Shown: one piece after another, positions 9,531 to 18,379 of the stretch
Layout of the letters: every line of letters starts with the position of its first letter
How positions within the stretch are numbered: position 1 is the first letter of the stretch
From: JBBQVS01 sp964250765
Lineage (GTDB): Bacteria > Chloroflexota > Ktedonobacteria > Ktedonobacterales > Ktedonobacteraceae
Reading direction: 5' to 3'
DNA: 64,000 bases
Assembly: GCA_964250765.1 (NCBI GenBank)
Contig: CAXUHF010000016.1
Span: 1 to 64,000 of the forward strand
The notes under the pieces: model-generated
Seen by the model: only the letters and a program-made list of their open reading frames with translations
Database searches by the model: none
What the model was told of the DNA's origin: nothing
Position numbers and translations under genes: made by a program

Positions 9531-10505
9531 TTAAGTGGAGGACTCATACTGTTGTAGGGTTGCGCGTAACTCGTCTGCTATGGCATCTGCAAGACTTGCG
9601 GGTTCCAGGATTTTGGCGTGCCTTCCATAACTCATAATTTGGCGTTGCACTTCTGCTAGTGCGCTTGTCTTAAAGCGCATAAGCAGACTCCCATCTGGTT
9701 GCTCCTCCGTCTGTTGTGAAGGGTGCAAGGTACGCTCTTTCATATAACGAGCTTGGTAGGGGTCGAAGAGTAAAACGATTTCAACGATCTGGTTGCCATG
9801 CTCGGCTTGAAAGCTCTCTTGAAGGTAGTTTTCAGGCGAAAAATTTGCATCAGGCTCGAAACGCTCTTCGGTGACGACACGCCAAGTGCGGATACGAGGA
9901 AGTGCGAATTGACGGATCTTCTGACGCAAAAGGTCGTAGGAAACTACGTTCCACTCACCTCGTATGTTGAGGAGATGGTAAGGGTGGATAACACGTTGAT
10001 TTTCTTCGTCTCGTGATGCTGTGTAGTACAGCATATCAACAGGATGCTGATTTTGAATAGCATGTTGTAATGCTAGGAGTATTTCTGGCGACGTTTTTGC
10101 GCTCGCTCCTGGTCGAATAGAGTAATGATGCGCTAATTCATGCATTGAAACTTGTACGTCTTGTGGGAGCATTTCTATCATTTGCTGGATAGCATCACGA
10201 AGTGGTTCCTCAAAACTTGTGCCGAGATATCGCTCCGTCAATTCTACACTGAGAAAGAGTGCAAGTAACTGTCCTTGAGCGATAGGGAGTACTGGTAGTT
10301 GCCAATCCTGCTCTGTATAGACGTACCCATGATGGGCGCGGCTGTAGACGAGGGGAGCATAGAACCGATTTTTAAGAGTTTCAATGTCATTAATGACTGT
10401 TCGTTTGCTTACCTCGAAGCGTTCCATAAACGTTTGAACTGAAGGATAATTCCCACTTTGAATCATTGCACTCATATAAAGGATCCGTTCCAACCTTGTA
10501 GACAT
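9531..10505 (-). CDS. HTH and WYL-domain transcriptional regulator
   Basis: The 324-residue protein has an N-terminal helix-turn-helix (MERFEVSKRTVINDIETLKN, about residues 27-46) and a C-terminal WYL domain (DMLYYTASRDEENQRVIHPYHLLNIRGEWNVVSYD), followed by a WCX-type extension. WYL proteins sense nucleic-acid or nucleotide ligands and often control CRISPR and other defence genes. Its position directly upstream of cas8, on the same strand, suggests it regulates the cas operon. AGGAAAGG precedes the ATG. Confidence 0.9.
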   Translation of the reverse strand: MSTRLERILYMSAMIQSGNYPSVQTFMERFEVSKRTVINDIETLKNRFYAPLVYSRAHHGYVYTEQDWQLPVLPIAQGQLLALFLSVELTERYLGTSFEEPLRDAIQQMIEMLPQDVQVSMHELAHHYSIRPGASAKTSPEILLALQHAIQNQHPVDMLYYTASRDEENQRVIHPYHLLNIRGEWNVVSYDLLRQKIRQFALPRIRTWRVVTEERFEPDANFSPENYLQESFQAEHGNQIVEIVLLFDPYQARYMKERTLHPSQQTEEQPDGSLLMRFKTSALAEVQRQIMSYGRHAKILEPASLADAIADELRATLQQYESST

Positions 10506-10687
10506 AGTGTAACCTTTCCTTTTTACATGACCTATGTTAAACGGTGAACTAGGAAATTTCGCTATCGTGCGTTGCTCCAGCAGCGAGGATGGCTATCTCA
10601 TTCATTTCTTAATCGACTCACAAACCGTATTACTGTGGTATCTCTATCTCGCGTCAAGAGAAGAACATTGTATCCTAGTGTCAAACT

Positions 10688-10903
10688 ATGAATTTTTATG
10701 AGCTTGCGGAAGAACCTGAATATGCGAAGCCCATTTCCAGAAGCGAAGCGAGGCTCTTGCGAGCACATTTGTGTGCTCCGGCTTTTGAATCTTTTCTCTA
10801 CCGCTTCTGTATTGAGAAGACACTGTGGTATAAACTCGTCTGGTTCAAGGAGCGATACCCTTCAACTGAAGCAGAAGCTCGCTATCTTTCTCATTACCTA
10901 TAA
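10688..10903 (+). CDS. Small hypothetical ORF
   Basis: This is a 71-codon frame with a protein-like composition (MNFYELAEEPEYAKPISRSE at the start, many aromatic residues). It has no clear ribosome-binding site and no family I recognise. It stands alone in the 470-bp gap between the WYL regulator and the endonuclease IV-like gene, and a second unsupported frame overlaps it. It may be a remnant or chance. Nothing else is evident in 10506-10976. Confidence 0.25.
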   Translation: MNFYELAEEPEYAKPISRSEARLLRAHLCAPAFESFLYRFCIEKTLWYKLVWFKERYPSTEAEARYLSHYL

Positions 10904-10976
10904 TTCAGAGCTTTTCCGAAAACCTATCAGGAACTGCATCAGTCCAGAGCCAAAAACAGTGTTTTCGTAAAAGCTC

Positions 10977-12233
10977 TTAGTCTGGTGAAAGTAATAAGCG
11001 TTTCATGACGACCAAATTCTGCTTTTCTTGCTCCCAATCTGGCTTGCCTTCCTTATCTTTGGGCATAGGCGTTTCCATGATTAACGCAATATGAGCAAGG
11101 CGAGGGTCTTGCAGCAGCATTTGGATTCCTGCAATGCCTCTTTTTGACATTCGACCCATGCTCCATTGAGCATGTTCATCTCGAATACTTCCTAGTCCAT
11201 GCTTTGCATCGTTAAGATGCAATAGCTGGACATGTTCGAGTCCAATATGCTTGTCAACTGTAAACAAAAACTTGTCCATTTGAGTACAGAGATCATAGCC
11301 AGCAACCCAGCAATGAGCAGTATCTAAGCACACTCGTACATGGGACCGAAAAGTAGGTTGTAGTGCTGTGAGAATAGTTCCAAGCTCTTCTATTTTTGAC
11401 CCAAACGAAAAACGAGGATCACATCCATTCTCAAGAAGAAGACGTATTGGAGCGAGGTGTGTGCCGGGACCGTGTAAGAGACTATAGGTAATAGCTTTTA
11501 CAATACGCTCAGCCTGTATCCCTGATACACGAACAAAGGCTTTTTTATAGTTGTTGAGATGCACTACCACATCACTTGCTCCTATGAGACGCGCTTGTTC
11601 TAACGTAGACCGCAAGAGGAACACCGAATTGATCCACGTCCTCTCATCATTGGAAGCGAGGTCAATGACAAACGGTGCATGGACGACGATAGGCGATAAA
11701 TGAGCATCAGAAAGTATTTGTGACATGGAGAGTGTAAGAGTAGGAGAGAGCATAGGGGATTGCCACGTGTCTGGATCGGTAAGGAAAATTTGGAGAGCAC
11801 TATAGCCGAGCTCTTGTGCTTTTTGGACAGAATCGAGTAATGGTATTTTGGAGGGTATGTTTCGTCCCAAGGGAAAATGTAGGGCTTGATCCTTGTTTGG
11901 AGGTGGTAATGGCAACGTTGGTGACAATAATTGTAGAGGTGCCAACGTTGTTCTATTTGGTATGATAGATTGTTGAATAACTCTCTTTCTTGCCTTTGGC
12001 TTAGGTAACTTTTGCATTGTTGTAGGCGTCATTGCTTCTGTTTTCAATAAATCATCATGCTTTATTGGAGAAGATGAAACAGTGCCTTTCGTTTGTAACA
12101 CCATGTTAGTTTCTTGCTCCTGGTGCTTTGTAGTAGACCGCTTTTTTCGTGTGGCTCGACGACGACATGTATCAGAACAATAGATCGTTCGCGGAAACTG
12201 GATTTCCTCCCCACAGAGGCATCGTTGTATCAT
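10977..12233 (-). CDS. Endonuclease IV-like AP endonuclease with N-terminal zinc-finger-like domain
   Basis: The C-terminal 300 residues match the Nfo/AP-endonuclease 2 TIM barrel, which nicks DNA at abasic sites. All nine expected metal ligands can be aligned: His185 (VVHAP), His225 (VVHLN), Glu268 (LLLEN), Asp304 and His307 (LDTAHCW), His339 (LHLND), Asp352 and His354 (RDEH) and Glu387 (METP). The first 30 residues hold Cys5, Cys7, Cys19 and Cys23, a possible zinc knuckle, followed by about 90 low-complexity, basic, Pro/Thr-rich residues. Standard Nfo is about 280 residues, so the N-terminal extension is unusual and may aid DNA binding. The gene is monocistronic. Confidence 0.85.
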   Translation of the reverse strand: MIQRCLCGEEIQFPRTIYCSDTCRRRATRKKRSTTKHQEQETNMVLQTKGTVSSSPIKHDDLLKTEAMTPTTMQKLPKPKARKRVIQQSIIPNRTTLAPLQLLSPTLPLPPPNKDQALHFPLGRNIPSKIPLLDSVQKAQELGYSALQIFLTDPDTWQSPMLSPTLTLSMSQILSDAHLSPIVVHAPFVIDLASNDERTWINSVFLLRSTLEQARLIGASDVVVHLNNYKKAFVRVSGIQAERIVKAITYSLLHGPGTHLAPIRLLLENGCDPRFSFGSKIEELGTILTALQPTFRSHVRVCLDTAHCWVAGYDLCTQMDKFLFTVDKHIGLEHVQLLHLNDAKHGLGSIRDEHAQWSMGRMSKRGIAGIQMLLQDPRLAHIALIMETPMPKDKEGKPDWEQEKQNLVVMKRLLLSPD

Positions 12234-12476
12234 TCAATAACTCACCTTTCTTCATGAGTATCATAAACAACTTAAACTGCTCCATTATTGAACGGTGAAC
12301 TATGAAATCGGTCCTTCCTCTAAAAAGGATAGTAGGCCGATATTATGTAAAGCTGGGTTTTTAATCCGTCGAAAAAGCGGTTTGAGGACCTCACCAACTA
12401 CCTTTTAGGTACGTGGCGAAAGACCAGACTCACATTACTCATAAGTAAAGAAATATGATAGGATTGTTATGCCCAG

Positions 12477-13748
12477 TTACAATTGGAAGTCTCTTTCTTC
12501 TAAAGGTCCCCACGTTGTAAGTACTTGTTTCTCCAACAAAGGGAGACGATGTAGTGCATTCATCACCTCATCGCTTGTCACTCGCTCAATACGGGCAGCC
12601 TCTTCTTCCAAGCTAGATAAACGCCCTTCATACAGCCAATCCATTCCTAATGTACGCATGCGGTTATACGTGGACTCGCTATGAAATATGATGTCACTCA
12701 GTTTCTTGTTCTTGGCACGCTGTAGCTCCTCTTCATCAAATCCATCATAAAGCACCTGTTTCAACTCGGTTTGAAGAAGTGTAAGGACATGAGGAGCGTT
12801 TTCTGGTGTTGTGTGTGCTTGCATGAACAACATTCCTGTTCCATCAAAAGCCCGCAACGCACTGCTCGCACTCTGTGCTAATCCCTTTTGTTGAATATTC
12901 CAGTGGATGCGTGAGCCATCAGAATCACCTAAAATGTTCCATCCCAAAGACGTTGCATAATAATCGGGATCGTTTGATGGTATTCCTGGCATGCTAACAA
13001 AAAGTATTTGCTGTTTGAGATGCTTTTGCACTCCTATAGAGTGTGTAGATTGGTTTGGCTCATACGCTGTAGCAATACGGGCAACGTCACCCGTAGGCCA
13101 GCTTTCGCACACATGTTCAGCAAGTGCAATAAGGTGGTCCCAGTCGAAATTGCCAGCAACTGAAAGCACGATGTTCTTAGCACTATACCAACGTTGCCAA
13201 TACTCGCGCATCTGTTCAAGTCGCATCTCTTGAATGCTCTCCCGTGAACCAAGCACATAATTGCCCAATGGATGTGTGTCAAAGTAGACACGCATCATAC
13301 GCCTATGAGCATAGCCCTTCGGTTGGTCCTCAGAACGCGCGATCTCATTAAGAATGACCCCTTTTTCCTGCTCGAAATCGTTCTCGTCCAACCGTGGTTC
13401 CATCATTTCGGTGAGCAACCTGAAGGCTTGGTCGAAATAGTCGCTTTGCACACGAAGGTAGTAGATAGTTCGTTCGGCAGATGTGAAGCCATTTTTTTCT
13501 GCTCCAATTCTCGTAAACTCTTGTTTCAGCTGCTGCCAATCTCGCGTTTTTGTTCCTCTAAATACCATGTGCTCAAGAAAATGGGAAATGCCTGAAAGGG
13601 TAGCATCTTGCTCATCACGTGCGCCAGTACGGACAAAGTATCCCATAGATACTGTCTCAACGTCTGGCATTGTTTGCCCTACAATATGCAAGCCATTTTT
13701 AAGGCGATGTGTCAGTAAGAGAGCGTTATTTTCTGTACCATTTATCAT
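12477..13748 (-). CDS. M16-family zinc metallopeptidase
   Basis: The 423-residue protein has the inverted zinc motif of the M16 (pitrilysin/processing peptidase) family: His56, Glu59 and His60 in HFLEH, with the third ligand expected among the conserved glutamates near residue 135 (VILNEIARSED). The N-terminus (LKNGLHIVGQTMPDVETVSMGYFVRTGARDE) and the length fit single-chain PepR/YmxG-like peptidases that work as dimers. No signal peptide is seen, so it is probably cytosolic. It stands alone; the following 288-bp gap to 14036 holds no clear gene. Confidence 0.92.
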   Translation of the reverse strand: MINGTENNALLLTHRLKNGLHIVGQTMPDVETVSMGYFVRTGARDEQDATLSGISHFLEHMVFRGTKTRDWQQLKQEFTRIGAEKNGFTSAERTIYYLRVQSDYFDQAFRLLTEMMEPRLDENDFEQEKGVILNEIARSEDQPKGYAHRRMMRVYFDTHPLGNYVLGSRESIQEMRLEQMREYWQRWYSAKNIVLSVAGNFDWDHLIALAEHVCESWPTGDVARIATAYEPNQSTHSIGVQKHLKQQILFVSMPGIPSNDPDYYATSLGWNILGDSDGSRIHWNIQQKGLAQSASSALRAFDGTGMLFMQAHTTPENAPHVLTLLQTELKQVLYDGFDEEELQRAKNKKLSDIIFHSESTYNRMRTLGMDWLYEGRLSSLEEEAARIERVTSDEVMNALHRLPLLEKQVLTTWGPLEERDFQL

Positions 13749-14036
13749 CCTTTTGCCCCTTTCATGCTACTATACATCTCATTATCTCACATTCCCTTCA
13801 AATGGAGACGTTTTATATACTCATGCTTATATTGCTGGCAAAAATATCGTATTAGAATTCGTTGCATCCTTTAAATGCTTCTCTCTATTGAAGAAAACAA
13901 GCAGCTCTTTCTGTTTTGAACCTCTTCAAGACATCAAGCGAGTAATACTCTCTCTAGTCCTTTTACATTTGCCGAACATGTGAACATTCAGAAATTTTCT
14001 GCTCGCCCTGCTTGTCCTCATACCTCATTTTAGAGC

Positions 14037-14510
14037 TTACAGAACCTTTGGAACTTCAAATACCTCAAACATGAGGTCGTCGTGTCCCCAAAAGTAGGCA
14101 AATGAACATCCAGAGAATGGCCCACTATCGAGATGAATAGGGTCTGTGGTAAACTCTATGCCACGTTCTTTGAGTACTTCTCGTGTTGCCTCGATACTCT
14201 CCACCTCGAAGCAGAGGTGCATCACTCCCACATCATTATTCTGTCGGTCGAATGCTCTTCCGCGAGGACTCCGATATTCCATCAGTTCAAAGCTGGTATT
14301 GCCTACTTTCATAAAGGCGAAGCGAATGTCGGGATTGGGAACTTTGACCAGTTGTCCCAGTTCCGCACGGTCTATTTCAGGTCCAGACGAGTCATGGATG
14401 AAGACCGGCTCGATGCCAAAGAGTTCTTTATAAAAGAGCAGTGCTGCTTCGAGATCACGGACACTGATGCCTGTATGATGGATAGTGTTCAATTGAGTCG
14501 TGGTCGTCAT
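14037..14510 (-). CDS. VOC-family (glyoxalase/dioxygenase fold) protein
   Basis: The 157-residue protein is a single vicinal-oxygen-chelate domain: an N-terminal HTGISVRDLEAALLFYKELFG unit and a second half beginning VMHLCFEVESIEATREVLKERG. Candidate metal ligands are His12, His97 and Glu near the C-terminus (FEVFEVP). Substrate cannot be told from sequence. It is the last gene of the leftward tract that carries the polyketide genes, 50 nt after the CocE-like gene. A role in modifying or protecting against the product is possible but unproven. Confidence 0.88.
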   Translation of the reverse strand: MTTTTQLNTIHHTGISVRDLEAALLFYKELFGIEPVFIHDSSGPEIDRAELGQLVKVPNPDIRFAFMKVGNTSFELMEYRSPRGRAFDRQNNDVGVMHLCFEVESIEATREVLKERGIEFTTDPIHLDSGPFSGCSFAYFWGHDDLMFEVFEVPKVL

Positions 14511-14560
14511 ATTTCCTCCAACTAGTACACGATAGAAAAGAAGTACAGTATAAAAGCCTT

Positions 14561-16333
14561 TTACGCTTGGCGTACCTCCAGTTCCAGAAAAGATGGCTCG
14601 CTCCCTCCGATGAAAATAGTGTTTCGCGCTGGATACGGTGGTGCCTCATAGGGAAAGAAGATGAATCCATCGAAGGCGGTGGCCTTGAGCAGGTCAGGAC
14701 GGCTGCCTATTTCCAACCGAAGTTGATGTCCCTGTTTGAAGAGGTTGGCAATCGGTGTGAGACTGAAATCAAGCGAGACGGGTGTTCCTAGCGTGAGTGG
14801 CTCAGGGATGCGATGCTCGTGAATGATTTCATCTGGTCGTGAACGTAGCATGTCTCTTTTCCGATGAGAGGCTTGTAGCCAACCAAAGGAGAGCAACCGT
14901 ACTTTCCCCTTGGGAGCGACATCACTCACACGAGCGATGATGTGCGTATCAAGAGCGGTAGATGCGAGTTTGAGATGAAGTCTGATTGGTCCCACCACCT
15001 CTGTATCTTCTGTCCACGGATCTGTCAGAAAGGTGAGCCATTGTGCCTCATACCTTTCGAGTGCTTTGGGATACACCATTCCGCGTGGAAGAGCAACGAA
15101 ACTCCGTGATGCTTCTTGTTGGGGCCGCTGCTCCTGAAGGTGCTGAGTGTCTGCTGTCTTTTCCGACGCTTCCGAAAGATAGAAGCACTTTTTGTTTGTT
15201 CCTGGTATCGGCCAATCGGGAGCGTCTTTCCAGCACTCGGCTCCTTGAAGCCAATAGCGCACCGCCGGAAGGTCAGCCACTCCTGTCTCAATCCCTTTCA
15301 AGTAGTAGTCATACCAAGCAAGAAGTTCTTCCTGATAGTTCGACCAAGGCCACCTGGGATCGGGAGGACCGATAAAGAGCTTTTTGGGTGCGGAAATGCC
15401 ATTCCATGCCTCAAATGCTCCCTTCATATGAATACCTGGATTCCCCCAGTTTGTTCCTATACAGACAGGGACTTGAATGCGATCCAGGACCGGCCATGCT
15501 GATTTGTCCCAATAAAACGGACCATCGAATGGTTCATCGAAGGCGATTTCCGCGAAGTGACGCATCCACGACTTCTCTGGACGCATCTGCTGAGGCATCT
15601 TCTCTTCATTTTTGAAGAAGAAACTCGTAATTTTCTTTTGAATCCACTTCCGATCAAACAGGTAGCTGAGAAGGTGGCGCACCAGAGGTGGAAGAGAGAC
15701 GTTTTGCGTTGTTCCGACAAATGTATAATACGGGGCGAAGAAGCCTGAATGGAATGCTCCCCCGTGGTACGCAAAATGGCGATACAAGTCCGTAAACCCC
15801 AGATACGGAAAGATGGCCTTGAGATGTGGGGGTTGTTGAGCAGCAGCAAGATATTGAATTGCCGCGAAATAGGACATGCCAACCATCCCCACCTGCCCAT
15901 CACACCACGGCTGTTCAGCGACCCATTCAATGGTGTCTGCAACATCTTTCTGCTCACCAAGAGAAAAATGTATTTCGTGTGTTCCCTCCGATTTCCCTGT
16001 CCCTCGTGCATTGACGGTCAGGTGACAATAGCCACGCGAAACGATATAGCTCACGACCCCTGTTTCATTGATTGGCAACGGAAGCCCTGTTTGCTGAAAT
16101 GCTCGTGTGTAGGAGGACCACGCGACGAGTGCTGGGAAGGATCCCTCTGCTGCTGGTCGGTAGAGGTCCCCACGTAAGACGGTTCCATCTGGTAAACGAA
16201 CCGCGATATTTGCTTGGCAGAGGATCGCGTAAGTAGCATTCGATTGCGTCTTTGGAGTCCAGCCAGCAAGTTGCACCCCGTTCAAGTGCTGTGTGGGTGG
16301 AAGTATTCCCGTGTGCTCTTTCTGCTTCTTCAT
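14561..16333 (-). CDS. CocE/NonD-family alpha/beta hydrolase
   Basis: The 590-residue protein has an X-Pro dipeptidyl-peptidase-like alpha/beta domain (residues 40-370), with the nucleophile Ser154 in VGMSYFA and the upstream VNARGTGKSEG oxyanion segment. A C-terminal jelly-roll follows (from about 420; PVSLDFSLTPIANLFKQGHQLRLEIGS). The classical catalytic Asp and His segments (GWxD and GPWxHG) are not present: it reads NWGNPGIHMKG and FIGPPDPRWPW. It therefore belongs to a divergent subgroup whose His may lie in the GIHMKG segment. It probably hydrolyses an ester or amide. It is clustered with FAH-fold and MBL-fold genes. Confidence 0.88.
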   Translation of the reverse strand: MKKQKEHTGILPPTQHLNGVQLAGWTPKTQSNATYAILCQANIAVRLPDGTVLRGDLYRPAAEGSFPALVAWSSYTRAFQQTGLPLPINETGVVSYIVSRGYCHLTVNARGTGKSEGTHEIHFSLGEQKDVADTIEWVAEQPWCDGQVGMVGMSYFAAIQYLAAAQQPPHLKAIFPYLGFTDLYRHFAYHGGAFHSGFFAPYYTFVGTTQNVSLPPLVRHLLSYLFDRKWIQKKITSFFFKNEEKMPQQMRPEKSWMRHFAEIAFDEPFDGPFYWDKSAWPVLDRIQVPVCIGTNWGNPGIHMKGAFEAWNGISAPKKLFIGPPDPRWPWSNYQEELLAWYDYYLKGIETGVADLPAVRYWLQGAECWKDAPDWPIPGTNKKCFYLSEASEKTADTQHLQEQRPQQEASRSFVALPRGMVYPKALERYEAQWLTFLTDPWTEDTEVVGPIRLHLKLASTALDTHIIARVSDVAPKGKVRLLSFGWLQASHRKRDMLRSRPDEIIHEHRIPEPLTLGTPVSLDFSLTPIANLFKQGHQLRLEIGSRPDLLKATAFDGFIFFPYEAPPYPARNTIFIGGSEPSFLELEVRQA

Positions 16334-16369
16334 GTATCCCTCCTCATTCGTCGTCTTCTCACGTCGTCG

Positions 16370-17380
16370 TTAGGACACATGGTAGTCCTTCTTCTGACGT
16401 GGTTGTGGCATCCATCCGATATCTTGTGGCATTCCAATCCAATTTCGTAGCACCCCGATGCCCGTCACCTCCAACTCGACTTCGTCGCCCGGTTGCAATC
16501 GTCGCCCCAGTTCGAGACCACACCCGAATCCTACCGTTCCCGATCCAATCAGGTCCCCTGTATGGACTCCCTCAGCTTTCGAGATGTAGGCAATCAGTTC
16601 TTCAACACTCCACATGAGTGTCGAGCTAGACCCCCGTGACCACTCTTCGCCATTGACTCGTGCGATCATGGTCAGGTTGTTCACCTCCACTTCGTCAACG
16701 GTGGTAATCCAAGGACCAAGCCCTGTTGCGAAATCTTTCCCTTTAGCAGGTCCAAGTCCACCAGCACTTTCTTTGCGTTGCATGTCGCGTGCCGAAAAGT
16801 CATTGTAGATCGTCACTCCAAAAAGGGAGGCGTGTGCGGCTTCAGGAGAAAGGTTATATCCGGTGCGTCCAATCACAAAACCAAGCTCTAACTCATAGTC
16901 CAGATGTTGAGTGTAATCAGGCCAAGGAACTTCTTGCTCATGTGCGAAAAGCGTGAGACGATTCGCTTTGTAGTAAAGGGGAATCTCATAATACACATCA
17001 GGGATGGGACGGTGCTGTCCGACAACAAACGCATTGTGTAAATGCTGCTCGAATGCTAAACAGTCACGTTGCATCGGAGGATCAAGTGGTGGAAGCCATG
17101 CCACGCCATGCAGGTCGAAGAGTGCCTCCCGGGGTCGTTTCTCAAGACATCGACGTGCTGCATCGAGAAATCGTGGTCCTGTTTCAATGGCTGCTGTCAT
17201 ACTAGCAGGGAAGAGGGCTGATGCAACACGTCGTGCTGCCTCCTGTGTCGCCCCCTCTTGAAGCAAGAGCATATATTCTGCTGTCGCTAGATCAAGGACC
17301 TTATATTCCTCTGGGAGGACCGCAACCAGTCGTGGAATATCCGAATCAAGTGACTCACGTAAAATTCTGCCAACCTTCAT
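16370..17380 (-). CDS. Fumarylacetoacetate hydrolase (FAH) family protein
   Basis: The 336-residue protein has the FAH fold, whose members hydrolyse or decarboxylate diketo acids with Mg2+ or Ca2+. The metal-binding segment LDYELELGFVIG and the following YNDFSARDMQ are present, as are GKDFATGLGPW and the C-terminal GDLIGSGTVGFGCGLELGR. In polyketide loci such enzymes can cleave C-C bonds in beta-diketones; here that is inference from position. The gene is 36 nt upstream of the CocE-like gene, so the two are probably co-transcribed. Confidence 0.92.
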   Translation of the reverse strand: MKVGRILRESLDSDIPRLVAVLPEEYKVLDLATAEYMLLLQEGATQEAARRVASALFPASMTAAIETGPRFLDAARRCLEKRPREALFDLHGVAWLPPLDPPMQRDCLAFEQHLHNAFVVGQHRPIPDVYYEIPLYYKANRLTLFAHEQEVPWPDYTQHLDYELELGFVIGRTGYNLSPEAAHASLFGVTIYNDFSARDMQRKESAGGLGPAKGKDFATGLGPWITTVDEVEVNNLTMIARVNGEEWSRGSSSTLMWSVEELIAYISKAEGVHTGDLIGSGTVGFGCGLELGRRLQPGDEVELEVTGIGVLRNWIGMPQDIGWMPQPRQKKDYHVS

Positions 17381-17488
17381 GTATTTTTTACCTTCTAGGA
17401 TATGAATAGAAGCTCACTTTGTACAAAGCAATCCAAACGACTTTTTCCCTGATGGTCTGCTTTTCTGAGACAGGTTCGTCGTCTCCTT

Positions 17489-18379
17489 TCACGATTGTTC
17501 TGGTGCATGTTGCCTCGTGCTTGGTGGTGGGGACGAAACCGTCGTGGAATTGATCTCCCCTCGCGCCTCTTGAATGGCCCGTTCCAGGTTGAGAGAAGTG
17601 CGGTTAGACTCTCGCCACTCCGCCACAGGTCCTTTCTCAATCATAGAAAGGGCATCTTGAAACGGGATGCCCTCCGCAACGACTCGCTGACCCATGCGAT
17701 ACACGGCAGAGAGATAGTCCCATACCACGATGAGGTCTTGTGCATTCCCAATGGCTCCATGTCCTGGCACAACAACTCTTGGTTTGAGTGCAAGCAATGT
17801 CTCGATGGCGTCAATCCATCCTGATAAGAGACCATGAACGGCTAACGGCGTCACTCCGTGAAAGCTGATATCTCCCACGATCAACACGCGCTGTTCAGGA
17901 AGCCACACGGTGACATCAGCTACGGTATGCGCTGGAGTGAAAACACGAAACTCTCCTCCGTGTGGAAGGACAAGAGCATCGAGTGCGGGTTCTGGGAGTG
18001 CCAGATCAAGATCAGCGAAACGTCCGCGAAACTGTGGCATCAACGTGTCATACAGCGTCGTTGGTTTGCCTATATGTTGTAGCATCTCCACTGATCGAGG
18101 GTGAGCGACAAGACGAGCACCCTCAAAGAGCGAATTTCCGCCTGTATGGTCGATGTGATGGTGTGTGTTCACCACTGTCTCGACGTGTGCTCCTCTCTGC
18201 TGAATCTCATAGAGCAGAGGGAGAATCATCTCTGGAAAGGTCATAGTATCCACGACCATCGCGCGATTTCCGTCAAAAATGCATGACGCGTTTGAAACAC
18301 CCATTTCGCCCTCTCCGTTGAGTGCAACGACAATGCCATCCTCCACTTCAACAATGCGTACCATAGGCCATGTCTGCAT
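17489..18379 (-). CDS. MBL-fold metallohydrolase
   Basis: The 296-residue protein has the metallo-beta-lactamase signature THHHIDHTGG, then VAHPRS, the metal-bridging VLIVGDISFHG and VPGHGAIG. I chose the ATG at 18379 because AGGGAGGT precedes it and because it overlaps the stop of the upstream membrane-protein gene (TGATG). A longer frame to 18475 would run through that gene. MBL enzymes act as thioesterases or lactonases in some polyketide pathways. In this locus, product release is a reasonable but untested role. Confidence 0.92.
   Translation of the reverse strand: MQTWPMVRIVEVEDGIVVALNGEGEMGVSNASCIFDGNRAMVVDTMTFPEMILPLLYEIQQRGAHVETVVNTHHHIDHTGGNSLFEGARLVAHPRSVEMLQHIGKPTTLYDTLMPQFRGRFADLDLALPEPALDALVLPHGGEFRVFTPAHTVADVTVWLPEQRVLIVGDISFHGVTPLAVHGLLSGWIDAIETLLALKPRVVVPGHGAIGNAQDLIVVWDYLSAVYRMGQRVVAEGIPFQDALSMIEKGPVAEWRESNRTSLNLERAIQEARGEINSTTVSSPPPSTRQHAPEQS

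Noticed and set aside
14561..16333. CocE-like protein as an inactive enzyme
   Set aside because: The classical Asp and His segments are missing, but a subgroup of the family has a GxHxxG segment, as seen here, so loss of activity is not implied.
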